Shown: positions 1 to 8,743 of the stretch, piece after piece
Numbering within the stretch: the first letter of the stretch is position 1
How the letters are laid out: the number at the start of each line of letters is the position of its first letter
NCBI RefSeq assembly: GCF_900110075.1
Contig: NZ_FOCJ01000003.1
Location: forward strand, 62,001 to 126,000
From: Paenibacillus sp. OV219
Lineage (GTDB): Bacteria; Bacillota; Bacilli; Paenibacillales; Paenibacillaceae
Direction of reading: 5' to 3'
DNA: 64,000 nt
The notes under the pieces: generated by a model
Databases searched by the model: none
What the model saw: the letters and a program-made list of their open reading frames with translations, nothing else
Told to the model about the DNA's origin: nothing
Made by a program: the position numbers and the translations under genes

Positions 1-1341
1 CGCTGTCAGAAAGCCGAATTGATACGCGGATGTCAAATGAGGAACATCTGGAGTCGCAGCATTCAACTGACTTACGACAAGAGTTGCCAATACGGCTGAG
101 CCGAAAGCGCCACCGATATTCTGAATAATACGGGTACCGGTACTGGCCTGCGGAATTTGTACTTTTGCCAAACCTGTATAGGCATCGCTCATTAATGGAA
201 TCGCAACGCCACCGACGCCGACACCGCGAATGAGGAGTACACAGGCGATGATCCAATAGCTCGTGCTTTGATCGACCCAAATAAAAGGAAGGGTTCCAAC
301 TAGAGAAATGGCAATCGAAATAATGACAACAATTCGGGCACCAATGCGATCAATCATTTTACCAATTAGAGGTCTTACAAGTAACATGCCTACTCCCTGA
401 GGGATTAAGGATAACGCAGCTAAAATGATGGAATCATGACGAACATTTTGAAAGAAAAGCGGTAACAGAAGCATTGGACCGTTGGTACCAATTCCTGCTA
501 GAAATAAGCCGCAGAAGGATGCGCTAAAGCTTCTATGCCTAAATAAATTTAAGGGCACAATGACATTCTTCTCATTTCTAATTGCGTATATCACGTAAAT
601 GAGGGTTAATAAGGCACCAACAATGATGAATGCTATTGTCTTCGTATTCATAAAACCCGCCATCTGCGCTGCAGCAGAGATGCCATAGATAAGGCTAACC
701 GAAATGCCCCCGAGTACCAAGATCCCGAACCAGTCAAGCTTTGCATGTTGATTTGCAGGTGGGAAGCTTGGCAGCTTTGTCCGTATAAAGTGTAACGTTA
801 TGATTACAATCGGAACATTGACGAAGAAAATCCAATGCCATGAAAGATAATCGACGAGGACCCCGCCAATGACTGGTCCTAAGATAGGTCCAAGAACGAT
901 GGGCATGCCTACAATAGACATTAATCGACCGAGCTTTTCTTGCCCGGCTACTTGTATTAATAGCGTTGTTAACAATGGAATAATTAAACCTGCGCTAAAG
1001 CCTTGAATAAGACGGAAAATAATCATACTAGCTAGGTTCCATGAAAGACCCGAAGTGATCGAGCCAATTAGAAAAATAATTTGTGCGGCAATGTAGACCT
1101 TTTTTCCATCAAATCGCTGAATGAGCCACCCGGAAAAGGGAACAGCTATTCCTGTAGCTAATACATAGCCCGTTACGATCCATTGAATATGATCAAGTGA
1201 TGCATGGAAATCCTTAGAGAAATCATTCAGTGCGATGTTCACCATGGTTCCATCCAACATGGGAGCGATAGCGCCAAGGACAAGCACAATGGCGATCGTT
1301 AACAAAGACCTCGGTATTTTTTCGTCATCTTTTGCGGCCAT
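1..1341 (-). CDS. DHA2-type MFS efflux transporter (3' end outside window)
   Basis: Membrane drug or metabolite:H+ antiporter of the 14-helix DHA2 (EmrB/QacA) family, by family resemblance. The reading frame is open from an ATG at 1341 to base 1, giving 447 residues with the C-terminus missing. Visible features are a first helix followed by the ML-DGTMVNIAL segment, a loop-2 motif (GWLIQRFDGKKVY) and a motif-C-like run (GPILGPVIGGVL) in helix 5. The start is supported by GGAGAGGAG about eight bases upstream. It is divergent from a TetR gene at 1488, and a 25-bp near-perfect palindrome sits 19 bases before its start codon, so repression by that TetR protein is likely. The substrate cannot be told from sequence. 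Confidence 0.9.
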   Translation of the reverse strand, partial: MAAKDDEKIPRSLLTIAIVLVLGAIAPMLDGTMVNIALNDFSKDFHASLDHIQWIVTGYVLATGIAVPFSGWLIQRFDGKKVYIAAQIIFLIGSITSGLSWNLASMIIFRLIQGFSAGLIIPLLTTLLIQVAGQEKLGRLMSIVGMPIVLGPILGPVIGGVLVDYLSWHWIFFVNVPIVIITLHFIRTKLPSFPPANQHAKLDWFGILVLGGISVSLIYGISAAAQMAGFMNTKTIAFIIVGALLTLIYVIYAIRNEKNVIVPLNLFRHRSFSASFCGLFLAGIGTNGPMLLLPLFFQNVRHDSIILAALSLIPQGVGMLLVRPLIGKMIDRIGARIVVIISIAISLVGTLPFIWVDQSTSYWIIACVLLIRGVGVGGVAIPLMSDAYTGLAKVQIPQASTGTRIIQNIGGAFGSAVLATLVVSQLNAATPDVPHLTSAYQFGFLTA

Positions 1342-1359
1342 TACACAAGCTCCTCTCCA

Positions 1360-1384
1360 AATAAGATACAAATTGAATCTTATT
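1360..1384. promoter_or_regulatory. Palindromic operator O1 (TetR type)
   Basis: A 25-bp near-perfect inverted repeat, core AAGATACAAATTGAATCTT, with arms AATAAGAT and ATCTTATT. It has one mismatched pair besides the centre base. It lies just upstream of the MFS start and shares its core with the second site at 1422-1440. The likely ligand is the divergent TetR product. Confidence 0.75.
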
Positions 1385-1421
1385 TACATACTGAACTATA
1401 CATCGTTTCCAAACAAGTTAC

Positions 1422-1440
1422 AAGATGCAATGTGTATCTT
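1422..1440. promoter_or_regulatory. Palindromic operator O2 (TetR type)
   Basis: A 19-bp imperfect inverted repeat, AAGATGCAATGTGTATCTT, matching the O1 core at 15 of 19 positions. It lies about 50 bp before the TetR start codon. With O1 on the MFS side, the pair could let one regulator repress both divergent promoters. Confidence 0.65.
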
Positions 1441-1487
1441 AAATTCATGTTATATTTGTCTGTATAGAACCTGCGAGGAGCTTTGAA

Positions 1488-2117
1488 ATGCCGAGTATAA
1501 GAAAACGAGGGAAAGAGCTTGAACGCGCGATATTGGAAGCGGCATTTGAAATTTTTCAAACCTCCGGTTATCAAGAGATGACCTTTCAAAATGTTGCTAA
1601 AAAGGCAAAAACAAGTCGAACGGTATTGTATCGCCAGTATGTTACTCAAATAAACTTATTACATGAAATGGCGCATTATCGAATATCACAAGTGTTTGGA
1701 GAGCTCACAATACTCGACCTAATAGAAGATCGTGGAAGCTTGCGGTCAGATTTACAGGCAATGGCAAGTATTTATCAACGTTTCCTGGTTGCTGTTGGGC
1801 CAGAATTATTTAGCGCCGTCATGCTAGAGCTAAGTCGGAAGCAGGATATCTTGAAAGAAATGAGCATTCACGCGCAAGAAGTAAGTGCGCAGATTATGCA
1901 AAAGATTCAAGACTTTGCAAAGAAACGTGGAGAACTAACATGTGACCTTACTACTATGCAAGTACAGCTGCCTTTCAACATGATGCGATATGAATACATT
2001 ATTCAAGGTGGAAACTTGACGGAGTCCTATTTGAGCCATTTAGTTGACGAAGTTTTACTACCTATTTATTTGAATAACAAGAGTTTGAATAACTTCCAGA
2101 GAGCAGGGCAGGTTTAA
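1488..2117 (+). CDS. TetR/AcrR-family transcriptional regulator
   Basis: Predicted DNA-binding repressor of 209 residues, normal for TetR proteins. The N-terminal helix-turn-helix covers roughly residues 10-57: ILEAAFEIFQTSGYQ, then the recognition part ending SRTVLYRQY. The rest is a divergent ligand-binding and dimer domain. GAGGAG stands seven bases before the ATG. It is divergent from the MFS gene, and two related palindromes lie between them, so autoregulation together with control of the exporter is the simplest reading. A methyltransferase-like gene begins two bases after its stop, so the two are probably co-transcribed. Confidence 0.9.
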   Translation: MPSIRKRGKELERAILEAAFEIFQTSGYQEMTFQNVAKKAKTSRTVLYRQYVTQINLLHEMAHYRISQVFGELTILDLIEDRGSLRSDLQAMASIYQRFLVAVGPELFSAVMLELSRKQDILKEMSIHAQEVSAQIMQKIQDFAKKRGELTCDLTTMQVQLPFNMMRYEYIIQGGNLTESYLSHLVDEVLLPIYLNNKSLNNFQRAGQV

Positions 2118-2119
2118 AA

Positions 2120-3676
2120 ATGGATAATAAAAAACAACGTTACCGCTTTAGTGAAGCACCTATATGGGATATTCAGCGGAAATATTATGAAGAAGTAGGA
2201 TTAAAGGCTTGGAACAATGACCAAGTTCCTCAATATATTACGAGCAATCCGATGATCGCTACGGCATATGCGGAAATGATCTTCGGGGTTCTTCAAGATC
2301 GTGCGAATAAGGAAGTTAGCCCGGAGCCTGTATTCATCGTAGAGCTTGGAGCAGGAGCGGGACGGCTTGCTTACCATGTGTTACACGAGCTATGTCAGTT
2401 GAGGGCGTTTGCGGGGGGAACGTTACCAACGTTTCGCTATATTATGACGGATTTGGCGATGAACAGTGTTATGGCTTGGAAGGAGCATCCTGCACTACAA
2501 TCTTTTATTGCCGATGGATTGCTTGATTTTGCACGATTTGATGCTGTTCATGATTCGGTACTGAATCTGATCGTGTCGGAAGAAACCATTCATCAAGGGG
2601 ACTTGAAACAACCATTAATCATTGTAGCCAACTACTTTTTCGATAATATTCCACAAGAGCTGCTTTACGTTGATAGCGGGCAAATTTATGAGGCCGATGT
2701 TTTTATTGAATATCCCGACCAAATGGAATCCCTTAAGCCATCGGAAGTATTAGAGCAAATCTCATTGCATTACGAGCATCGGCTGGCGGAAGAGTATGAG
2801 CAAGAAACCTATCGTTACCATGATGTCATAGCCCTTTATCAGGACCAATTGGAAGATTCGTATTTATTATTTCCAGTTGTTGGGTTAGATTGTTTAACTC
2901 GATTGAATCAATTGTCTCAGGCGGGGTCTCTGTTAATAACGGCCGACAAAGGAGAGCATGTACTCGATAACTTGAGGATTGTAGAACCACCGGAGTTGAT
3001 CGTTCATGGAAGCGGATGCTTTTCTTTAACGACCAACTACCATGCGATTCGGCATGTTTGGGAACAAAACGGAGCCGTCGGGTTATTCCCCCCGCAGCAT
3101 TATGAAAGTATAAATGTCGGTTGTATTATCAATACGGATATGCCGATGGACTACTTCCATACCAGATTAGCCTATCGTCGATTCATTGAACGCTTCGGCC
3201 CAGATGAATTTTACAGCATGAAGCAATGGGTGGATCGCAATCTAGATAGTATGGGACTTCAGCAAATTTTAAGCTTTTGGCGTTTAGGCGGGCATGACGC
3301 GGAATTTTTCATTCAGAGTACACAGCAGATCTCGAAGTTGTTAACAGATGCAAATGATGAAGAAATGCAGGATATTCTGAGGGGTATTGGGTTGATGTGG
3401 TCGTCGTACTATGTAATGGAGCAACGCTATGACGTCGCCCTTGATGCAGGGTTGTTACTGTTCGAGATGGAGCTGTACGAAGAATCCAAGCGGTATTTAG
3501 AAATATCGGTGCATCAAGAAGAAGATGAGATCGTATCCACTGTATTTTATTGTCTGGCGATTTGTTGTTTTGAGTTACATTTAATCGAAGAAGCGTTGAA
3601 TTACACGAGAGAATTATTAAAGCTTGAGCCTGATCATGAAGAAGCATTGGAATTGATACGGCAGTTCGAGATGTGA
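2120..3676 (+). CDS. MidA-like SAM-dependent methyltransferase with C-terminal TPR-like segment
   Basis: A 518-residue cytosolic protein. A class I SAM-binding motif (VELGAGAGR) lies at residues 74-82, an Asp-ending second strand follows (YIMTDLA), and an NYFFDNIPQELL segment near residue 170 resembles the post-motif of MidA/NDUFAF7-type arginine methyltransferases. Residues about 430-518 look like two helical TPR-like hairpins (YYVMEQRYDVALDAG; CCFELHLIEEALNY), which could hold a protein partner. It starts two bases after the TetR stop, so it belongs to the TetR transcription unit. The target is unknown, and the family call rests on motifs only. Confidence 0.7.
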   Translation: MDNKKQRYRFSEAPIWDIQRKYYEEVGLKAWNNDQVPQYITSNPMIATAYAEMIFGVLQDRANKEVSPEPVFIVELGAGAGRLAYHVLHELCQLRAFAGGTLPTFRYIMTDLAMNSVMAWKEHPALQSFIADGLLDFARFDAVHDSVLNLIVSEETIHQGDLKQPLIIVANYFFDNIPQELLYVDSGQIYEADVFIEYPDQMESLKPSEVLEQISLHYEHRLAEEYEQETYRYHDVIALYQDQLEDSYLLFPVVGLDCLTRLNQLSQAGSLLITADKGEHVLDNLRIVEPPELIVHGSGCFSLTTNYHAIRHVWEQNGAVGLFPPQHYESINVGCIINTDMPMDYFHTRLAYRRFIERFGPDEFYSMKQWVDRNLDSMGLQQILSFWRLGGHDAEFFIQSTQQISKLLTDANDEEMQDILRGIGLMWSSYYVMEQRYDVALDAGLLLFEMELYEESKRYLEISVHQEEDEIVSTVFYCLAICCFELHLIEEALNYTRELLKLEPDHEEALELIRQFEM

Positions 3677-3792
3677 AACCTACAAATTTGAAACTAACGG
3701 CGTAGTGGCGAAATGAAAAGGGGACTTTCCCACCAGAAGGGGAAGCCCCTGGATACCATGTCTAAAAAGTACGTAGGGCATGTGCGCTCACA

Positions 3793-5034
3793 TTACGCTA
3801 CAGCCAGGCGTAAACTTCGTTTGCGGGTTGCATATAAGAGGAAATATCCGAGCGTCACGAGTATACACATGAGGACATCGACACCGATCAAGACTTGATA
3901 ATTGTGAAAGTAATCGAAGGAAATGCCTCCGGTTAGCGATCCAATAATACCTCCTCCTTGATGAAAGAAAAGCAGCCAGCCCGTTTGTTTGCCTTTTCCT
4001 TTCCAATATTCATTGACGACTAGCAATCCTCCCGGAACCGCACTTAAATAAGTAATTCCGAACGCTATGGCAAAAAATATCGGAGACAAGCCGAGATGCA
4101 TGAAGAGCAGACAAAACCCAATGATCCTTATGCCATACAAGAGAGTCAGCATGATCAGTTTATTGACTCTGTCCAACCAATAGCCCACAATAATCGACCC
4201 CGTAATCTCCATGATGCCAAGTACACTCATGGATAACGCGATCATATCTGGCGACGTATTCGCTAACTGGTGAATAGCGACCAAATTCATTTCTACAGTC
4301 CCCATATTAAAGCCGCAGGTGAACAAGGCGCCAGCTACTACGATGAACATTGGCAAATGGACAGCAATTCCACGGAGCGGAGAATGCACGGTTTGCCGCT
4401 CTTCTTGCCCATCCGCTACATAGGGTTCATTTATAGACACTCCTGCTGCTTTGTTGCCTCGAGGCTTCGTTCCCTTAATTCCGAATAAAATAATAGGTAA
4501 CGTAATGACGATGCTGAGAACGAATGAAGCGATAAAAGCATCCTTCCAAGTCAGTGAGCTCGAGGAGACGAATATTGGCGTGCTTATCGCCAGCCCTAAA
4601 GAAGACGCGCTAGCGAGCAGCCCTGTCGCTTTGGCCCGGTGATGCTGGAACCAATCAAAAATCAACAGATAGGTCGTAGTCGTTCCGATGCCTGCAAACC
4701 CTGATATCACTCCGTATCCAATAAAAAAGATGATGTCATGATGTCCAAATATAACGGTTCCCGTACCTGCAATCCCCATGATGGAACTGATCAGCATGAC
4801 TCTCTTTGGTCCGTATCGATCCGCGAGCCATCCTCCCAACGGCGCACATAAGGCTCCAATCAGCAAGTTCGTAGACCAAGCCATCGAAATGAATCCTCTG
4901 CTAATTCCTAAATCTTCCGAAATTTGAACTTGAAAAAAAGCCATAATAAAGCGCATAAGCGCTCCAATAAATCCAATGATCCATAGATAACCCAATCCAA
5001 TCCAAGCATACTTCGGTTCCCTAAACCATGTCAT
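3793..5034 (-). CDS. MFS transporter, 12-helix type
   Basis: Integral membrane transporter of about 413 residues. Helix 1 follows an N-terminal MTWFREPKYAW segment. The loop 2-3 motif A reads GGWLADRYGPKRV. A long cytosolic loop follows helix 6 and ends near SPLRG, and six further helices complete the fold. The family includes oxalate/formate- and monocarboxylate-like carriers; the substrate is unknown. The frame stays open 46 codons further upstream, but that would place the TetR-type operator inside the gene. The ATG at 5034, with AGGAGGT 11 bases before it, is preferred. It is divergent from the TetR gene at 5185. Confidence 0.85.
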   Translation of the reverse strand: MTWFREPKYAWIGLGYLWIIGFIGALMRFIMAFFQVQISEDLGISRGFISMAWSTNLLIGALCAPLGGWLADRYGPKRVMLISSIMGIAGTGTVIFGHHDIIFFIGYGVISGFAGIGTTTTYLLIFDWFQHHRAKATGLLASASSLGLAISTPIFVSSSSLTWKDAFIASFVLSIVITLPIILFGIKGTKPRGNKAAGVSINEPYVADGQEERQTVHSPLRGIAVHLPMFIVVAGALFTCGFNMGTVEMNLVAIHQLANTSPDMIALSMSVLGIMEITGSIIVGYWLDRVNKLIMLTLLYGIRIIGFCLLFMHLGLSPIFFAIAFGITYLSAVPGGLLVVNEYWKGKGKQTGWLLFFHQGGGIIGSLTGGISFDYFHNYQVLIGVDVLMCILVTLGYFLLYATRKRSLRLAVA

Positions 5035-5076
5035 CCCAAGGTTCGACCTCCTGTAAAGGGGAATTTCCAAAAAAAG

Positions 5077-5090
5077 ATACCGATCGGTAT
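5077..5090. promoter_or_regulatory. TetR-type operator, perfect 14-bp palindrome
   Basis: The perfect palindrome ATACCGATCGGTAT sits between the divergent MFS and TetR genes. This form (ATACC..GGTAT) is typical of operators of the AcrR/TetR family. Its position upstream of both starts fits shared repression by the product of 5185-5778. Confidence 0.8.
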
Positions 5091-5184
5091 TTTTAATATA
5101 ACATAAGGAATCACTTATCGAAAGTAAATTTTCATTTGATATAATAAAAGGAATCATTCCATATGTGCGCAAGGGAGAATTGAC

Positions 5185-5778
5185 ATGCTAAAGGGAGAAA
5201 ACACCCGCAAACACATTATCGCGAAGTCTGCCGAGTTGTTTAACCAGAGGGGCTATGCAGGCTCGTCCTTGTCGGACATTACGGAGTTAACGGGCATTAA
5301 GAAAGGCGGTATTTACCGCTACTTTGCCAGCAAGGATGAAATTGCAATTGAGGCTTACCAATATGCAGGCGGCATCGTGAATCGTAAAATCAAAGAGGCA
5401 CTCGATCAGGAATCAACTGCGATGGGCAAGCTGCTTGTCTATCTGCAAGTGTATGAGAACGTAGTCGAAGCCCCTCCTTTTATAGGCGGGTGTCCGCTGC
5501 TTAACCTGGCTACCGAGTGCGACGACGGCCATCCTATTTTACGTGAAAGAGCCCGTAAGGGGTTGGATAGCACGTTGGATGCCATGAAAAAAATCATTTT
5601 GGAAGGCGTACAATCCGGGGAATTCAAAGCGAATCTGAATATCGATGCCTTAGCGACCTTCACGTTATCCGTCATGGAAGGCGGCATTATGCTCAGCAAG
5701 CTGGAGGGCGACAATCGCCATGTCCGCATGAATATCGAAAGTCTGACGGCGTACTTGAAAGGGATGTGCCTGTTATAA
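5185..5778 (+). CDS. TetR/AcrR-family transcriptional regulator
   Basis: A 197-residue regulator. Residues about 7-53 form the HTH: IIAKSAELFNQRGYAGSSL, then GIKKGGIYRYFASKDEI, a very typical TetR recognition helix. The C-terminal half contains GGCPLLNLATECDD, a Cys-Pro-Leu segment common in regulators of MFS pumps and reductases. It is divergent from the MFS gene with a perfect operator palindrome between them. It converges on the MocR gene, which ends 15 bases after its stop. Confidence 0.9.
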   Translation: MLKGENTRKHIIAKSAELFNQRGYAGSSLSDITELTGIKKGGIYRYFASKDEIAIEAYQYAGGIVNRKIKEALDQESTAMGKLLVYLQVYENVVEAPPFIGGCPLLNLATECDDGHPILRERARKGLDSTLDAMKKIILEGVQSGEFKANLNIDALATFTLSVMEGGIMLSKLEGDNRHVRMNIESLTAYLKGMCLL

Positions 5779-5792
5779 CGGGAACCGGAGTT

Positions 5793-7172
5793 CTAAATCC
5801 ACGTAATGGCTGATCGGCTGAATTTGTTTGTACGCCTTTGGCTCATTAGCTCGTCGGCCGTCTGGCGGATGATTCGAATGCCGTGCTCGATCTCTAGTTC
5901 ATTTGTGCGAATAATGCTGAGACGCCAGCTGTTCGCGCTTTCCATACTAGGAAGGTAGCATTGCATCGTAGGAAAAACATACACGTCCTTCTGACGAAGG
6001 GCTGCGGCCAGCTCCTCGGCCACCAGATGATCGGGTAGCTCAAGTTGGGCAAATATACCACCGGCTGATTTACTTAGGCGGAAGCCTTCGTTCAAATATT
6101 GGCTACATGCCTTCTGCAGAGCCTTCATTCGAATACCATAGCGGTCCCTCATCCTCGCGGCGTGGCGCTGAAACAGTCCACTGCCCAGATGAATCTCTAA
6201 AGCGGCTTGTGAAAGGGCGGATGTGCTTAAATCGCTCGATGATTTGTACATTCGAAACAAAGTGATTAGTGATGCGGGAAGTACAGCCGCACCAAGGCGC
6301 AGGCCGGGTAGCATTATTTTGGAGAAGCTTCGGATGTAGATGACGCGGCCCGAATGATCATAGCTGCAGATTGGATCGGCTTTGCTGTCCGTTTCCAAGT
6401 CTGCGAGATAGTCATCCTCCACGATATACACATCATACTTCTCCGCCAGTGATGCAATTGTTTCTTTCTCAAGGCGTGACAAGCTGGTTCCGAGCGGATT
6501 GTGGTACCTTGGGACCGTATAAAAGAACTTAATGGAATTGTTCCGAAAATGCCGTTCCAGTTCATCAAGGTCAAGTCCTGATTCCGTTCGAGCAATTCCG
6601 ATTGGGGTTACCCCGAGGAGGCTCATTATTCTCAACATTCCGGTATAGCAGGGTTGCTCGACCAAGATCGCGGATTTTCCATTTGGGAACGGCATGGAGG
6701 CAAGCAAGTGAAGAGCTTGTTGGGAACCGGAGACGATGCAGATCCGTTCGGGTTCAGCAAAAATTTGCGAGACTGCCATGTGCTGAGATATAGTTTCGCG
6801 TAGAGATAGAAATCCGAGCGGATCGCCATATGTAAAGAGACGGTCCCCGTATAACTGTACCGCCCGGTTCAACCCGTGCCCAATTTCTTCATAAGGGATA
6901 ATACCAGGGTCCGGAGAAGCCGCGGCAAAATCAATCCGCCCTTCCGGCCGACCCTCAGACTTCGAGGGACGAACAATTACGTAGTAGCCACTCTTCGGTA
7001 CCGAGTAAATCAGGTGTTCTTTCTCCAATTCATCGATGGCCCTTATTACGGTGTTTTTGCTGCACTTCCATTGCACACTAAGCTCTCGGATGGACGGTAA
7101 TTTACTGCCCGGCTTGATCGCCCCACTGTTAATCTGTTGTTTCAGATCGTTCTTCACATTCTCGTATTTCAT
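5793..7172 (-). CDS. MocR-type regulator (GntR HTH plus aminotransferase-like domain)
   Basis: A 459-residue PLP-dependent regulator. Residues 1-67 are a GntR winged helix (LPSIRELSVQWKCSKNTVIRA). Residues about 80-445 are a fold-type I aminotransferase-like domain, with the NPLG segment near 225, EDDY at 252-255 and the expected PLP lysine K285 in SFSKIMLPGLRLG. Such proteins sense PLP or an amino compound and control divergent genes. Here the divergent neighbour is a GNAT at 7286. An ATG at 7172 follows GGGGTGG. The longest spacer before it holds short TATACCC-type repeats that may be its site, but this was not resolved. Confidence 0.9.
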   Translation of the reverse strand: MKYENVKNDLKQQINSGAIKPGSKLPSIRELSVQWKCSKNTVIRAIDELEKEHLIYSVPKSGYYVIVRPSKSEGRPEGRIDFAAASPDPGIIPYEEIGHGLNRAVQLYGDRLFTYGDPLGFLSLRETISQHMAVSQIFAEPERICIVSGSQQALHLLASMPFPNGKSAILVEQPCYTGMLRIMSLLGVTPIGIARTESGLDLDELERHFRNNSIKFFYTVPRYHNPLGTSLSRLEKETIASLAEKYDVYIVEDDYLADLETDSKADPICSYDHSGRVIYIRSFSKIMLPGLRLGAAVLPASLITLFRMYKSSSDLSTSALSQAALEIHLGSGLFQRHAARMRDRYGIRMKALQKACSQYLNEGFRLSKSAGGIFAQLELPDHLVAEELAAALRQKDVYVFPTMQCYLPSMESANSWRLSIIRTNELEIEHGIRIIRQTADELMSQRRTNKFSRSAITWI

Positions 7173-7285
7173 GATCCATCCACCCCAATCTGTATGGGTA
7201 TAGTTATATAATAAATATTTACTCTCTTCAAACTGTTACCATTATACTAAACACATTCGTATCGTGAACTACAGGGGGGATACAG

Positions 7286-7702
7286 ATGGAGTGGAGTCAT
7301 GATAGCTTGCCTTACAGAATCAGTGACAGTGTGGAAGAGCTGCAGCCGGATGTCATCTTTGCATTATTGAAGGGCAGTTATTGGGCTGCGGAACGGTCGG
7401 AAGAAACCATCAGGAATAGCTGGAAGGAATCGCTTTGTCTCGGAGTTTACAGCGCGGCCGGGCAACAAGTAGGTTTTATGCGGGTTGTAACGGATGGAGC
7501 AACCTTTTCCTGGCTGTGCGATGTGATCGTAGGCACAGATCATCGCGGCAAAGGACTCGGCAAGTGGATGATGGCTGTTTTGGTCGACCATTCTCGGATT
7601 CGCCATACGCCTATTTATCTCGGTACACGAGACGCGCATGGACTCTATGAGAAGTACGACTTCGTACGACGGGAGATGATGGTCCGCCGAGCAGCACAAT
7701 AA
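7286..7702 (+). CDS. GNAT-family N-acetyltransferase
   Basis: A 138-residue acetyl-CoA-dependent acyltransferase. The acetyl-CoA loop is V-GTDHRGKGLGKWMM (near residues 86-99). The C-terminal GTRDAHGLYEKYDFV is the usual closing strand-helix of small GNATs. AGGGGGG precedes the ATG. It is divergent from the MocR gene across about 110 bp and is the likely target of that regulator. The substrate is unknown. Confidence 0.88.
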   Translation: MEWSHDSLPYRISDSVEELQPDVIFALLKGSYWAAERSEETIRNSWKESLCLGVYSAAGQQVGFMRVVTDGATFSWLCDVIVGTDHRGKGLGKWMMAVLVDHSRIRHTPIYLGTRDAHGLYEKYDFVRREMMVRRAAQ

Positions 7703-7732
7703 AGGCTGTTCGGCGAATTCTAGTGGCGCATG

Positions 7733-8380
7733 CTAAATAGGCCTAATATCAATTGCCATATGTGATTTGAAATCTACTGTCATCCCGAATTCAATCTGTA
7801 TTGGCTTTCGGAATATGGGGCCATCGTACACGAAGGTGTGATATTCTCCGTTCTCACCACAAGGGTCGGAGCCTGCCGCTGTTATTTTTTCCACGAGATC
7901 CGTCGTTAGCGTTTGCCCCAAAAAGCTCTTATCTAATATATCGCTTTGAACAATCTTAATAGCCGCCTTAAATCCTCCATGAATCAGCTCTTCCGTCAAA
8001 GCCCTTCTGTCTTCTTGCCAAAGCGGCAGCACACAGCTCAAACCGGCATTATTGCAGCGTTGTTTGTTCCACTCTAGATGATCTTCGATGTCAATATCGC
8101 CAAAGGCGCAACCCTCCGCACCGAGTTGAATGGCTTTCCTTAGCCCTTCCTCAATTGCTTCGGAGTAATTATCAGGTCCACAGCGACAAATGATAAGAGG
8201 AATGTCCAAGCTTTCCGATACCGAAATTAATAGCTCCTCCGATACACCGTGAAACCATGAGCGGCCTTGTTCCTCATTGAATGTCGTAACCAAAGCCACT
8301 GGAGTATGACCCTCGTTGATCATACGGTAAAGTGCCAAACTACTGTCTTTACCGCAGCTGTACATCATAGCAAATTTCAT
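7733..8380 (-). CDS. Dph6-like ATP pyrophosphatase (diphthine-ammonia ligase family)
   Basis: A 215-residue PP-loop enzyme. The ATP-binding loop SCGKDSSLA is at residues 8-16, and the family signature GENGEYHTFVYDGPIF lies near 175-190. In archaea and eukaryotes the family amidates diphthine on elongation factor 2. Bacteria lack diphthamide, so the real substrate here is unknown and the name should be read as a family label. It converges on the GNAT at 7286 with a 30-bp gap. The ATG at 8380 is the natural N-terminus (MKFAMMYSCGKDS). Confidence 0.82.
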   Translation of the reverse strand: MKFAMMYSCGKDSSLALYRMINEGHTPVALVTTFNEEQGRSWFHGVSEELLISVSESLDIPLIICRCGPDNYSEAIEEGLRKAIQLGAEGCAFGDIDIEDHLEWNKQRCNNAGLSCVLPLWQEDRRALTEELIHGGFKAAIKIVQSDILDKSFLGQTLTTDLVEKITAAGSDPCGENGEYHTFVYDGPIFRKPIQIEFGMTVDFKSHMAIDIRPI

Positions 8381-8412
8381 GTTTGGTTCTCCTCATACTA
8401 TTTTATTCTATT

Positions 8413-8511
8413 ATCATAGTTGAAAATCTTACCGTTAGGGCGTTTGAGTTCGGCTTGAAGCTGATTCTGCTTGGGATTGAGCAGGTGATAGCGGAGCAGC
8501 AGGTACAATAG
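8413..8511 (+). pseudogene. C-terminal remnant of a TetR-type regulator
   Basis: An open stretch of about 30 codons ends at TAG 8511 and reads VRAFEFGLKLILLGIEQVI near its middle. That is very like the closing helix of many TetR regulators (FEFGL..IL.GIE). There is no start codon or upstream domain: the Dph6-like gene begins 30 bases before it on the other strand. A strong intrinsic terminator follows 56 bases downstream. It is best explained as the tail of a deleted gene that kept its terminator. Confidence 0.5.
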
Positions 8512-8566
8512 TTGAACATGGCGTGATCAAGAGCAGACGGTTTACAGCTAAGATTTGATAACTGTT

Positions 8567-8604
8567 AAACAACAAGGGCCTCCTTAGGGAGGCTCTTGTT
8601 GTTT
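8567..8604. terminator. Intrinsic terminator hairpin, probably bidirectional
   Basis: A 17-bp stem (AAACAACAAGGGCCTCC against GGAGGCTCTTGTTGTTT, one wobble) with a TTAG loop. A/T-rich ends on both sides allow action in either direction. It now sits between genes with no complete upstream gene on the plus strand, consistent with the TetR remnant at 8413-8511. Confidence 0.75.
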
Positions 8605-8743
8605 GTTGAGCGTTCAATGTCACGATCTTGGCCCTATTCTTCTTGATATTCTCCATCATCGGGAAGATAATGTTTACAAAGTCCGAAAGAAATAGGTAAT
8701 AATGGAATGTACTCATTATAGATTTATAGGGGGCGACGCTTCG

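Noticed and set aside
3720-3749. Terminator after the MidA-like gene
   Set aside because: GGGG-CTT-CCC can pair with GGG-AAG-CCCC only with bulges, and no T-run follows on either strand.
7173-7285. Specific MocR operator
   Set aside because: TATACCC/GGGTATA-like pieces are present around 7190-7210, but no repeat pair clear enough to define a site was found.
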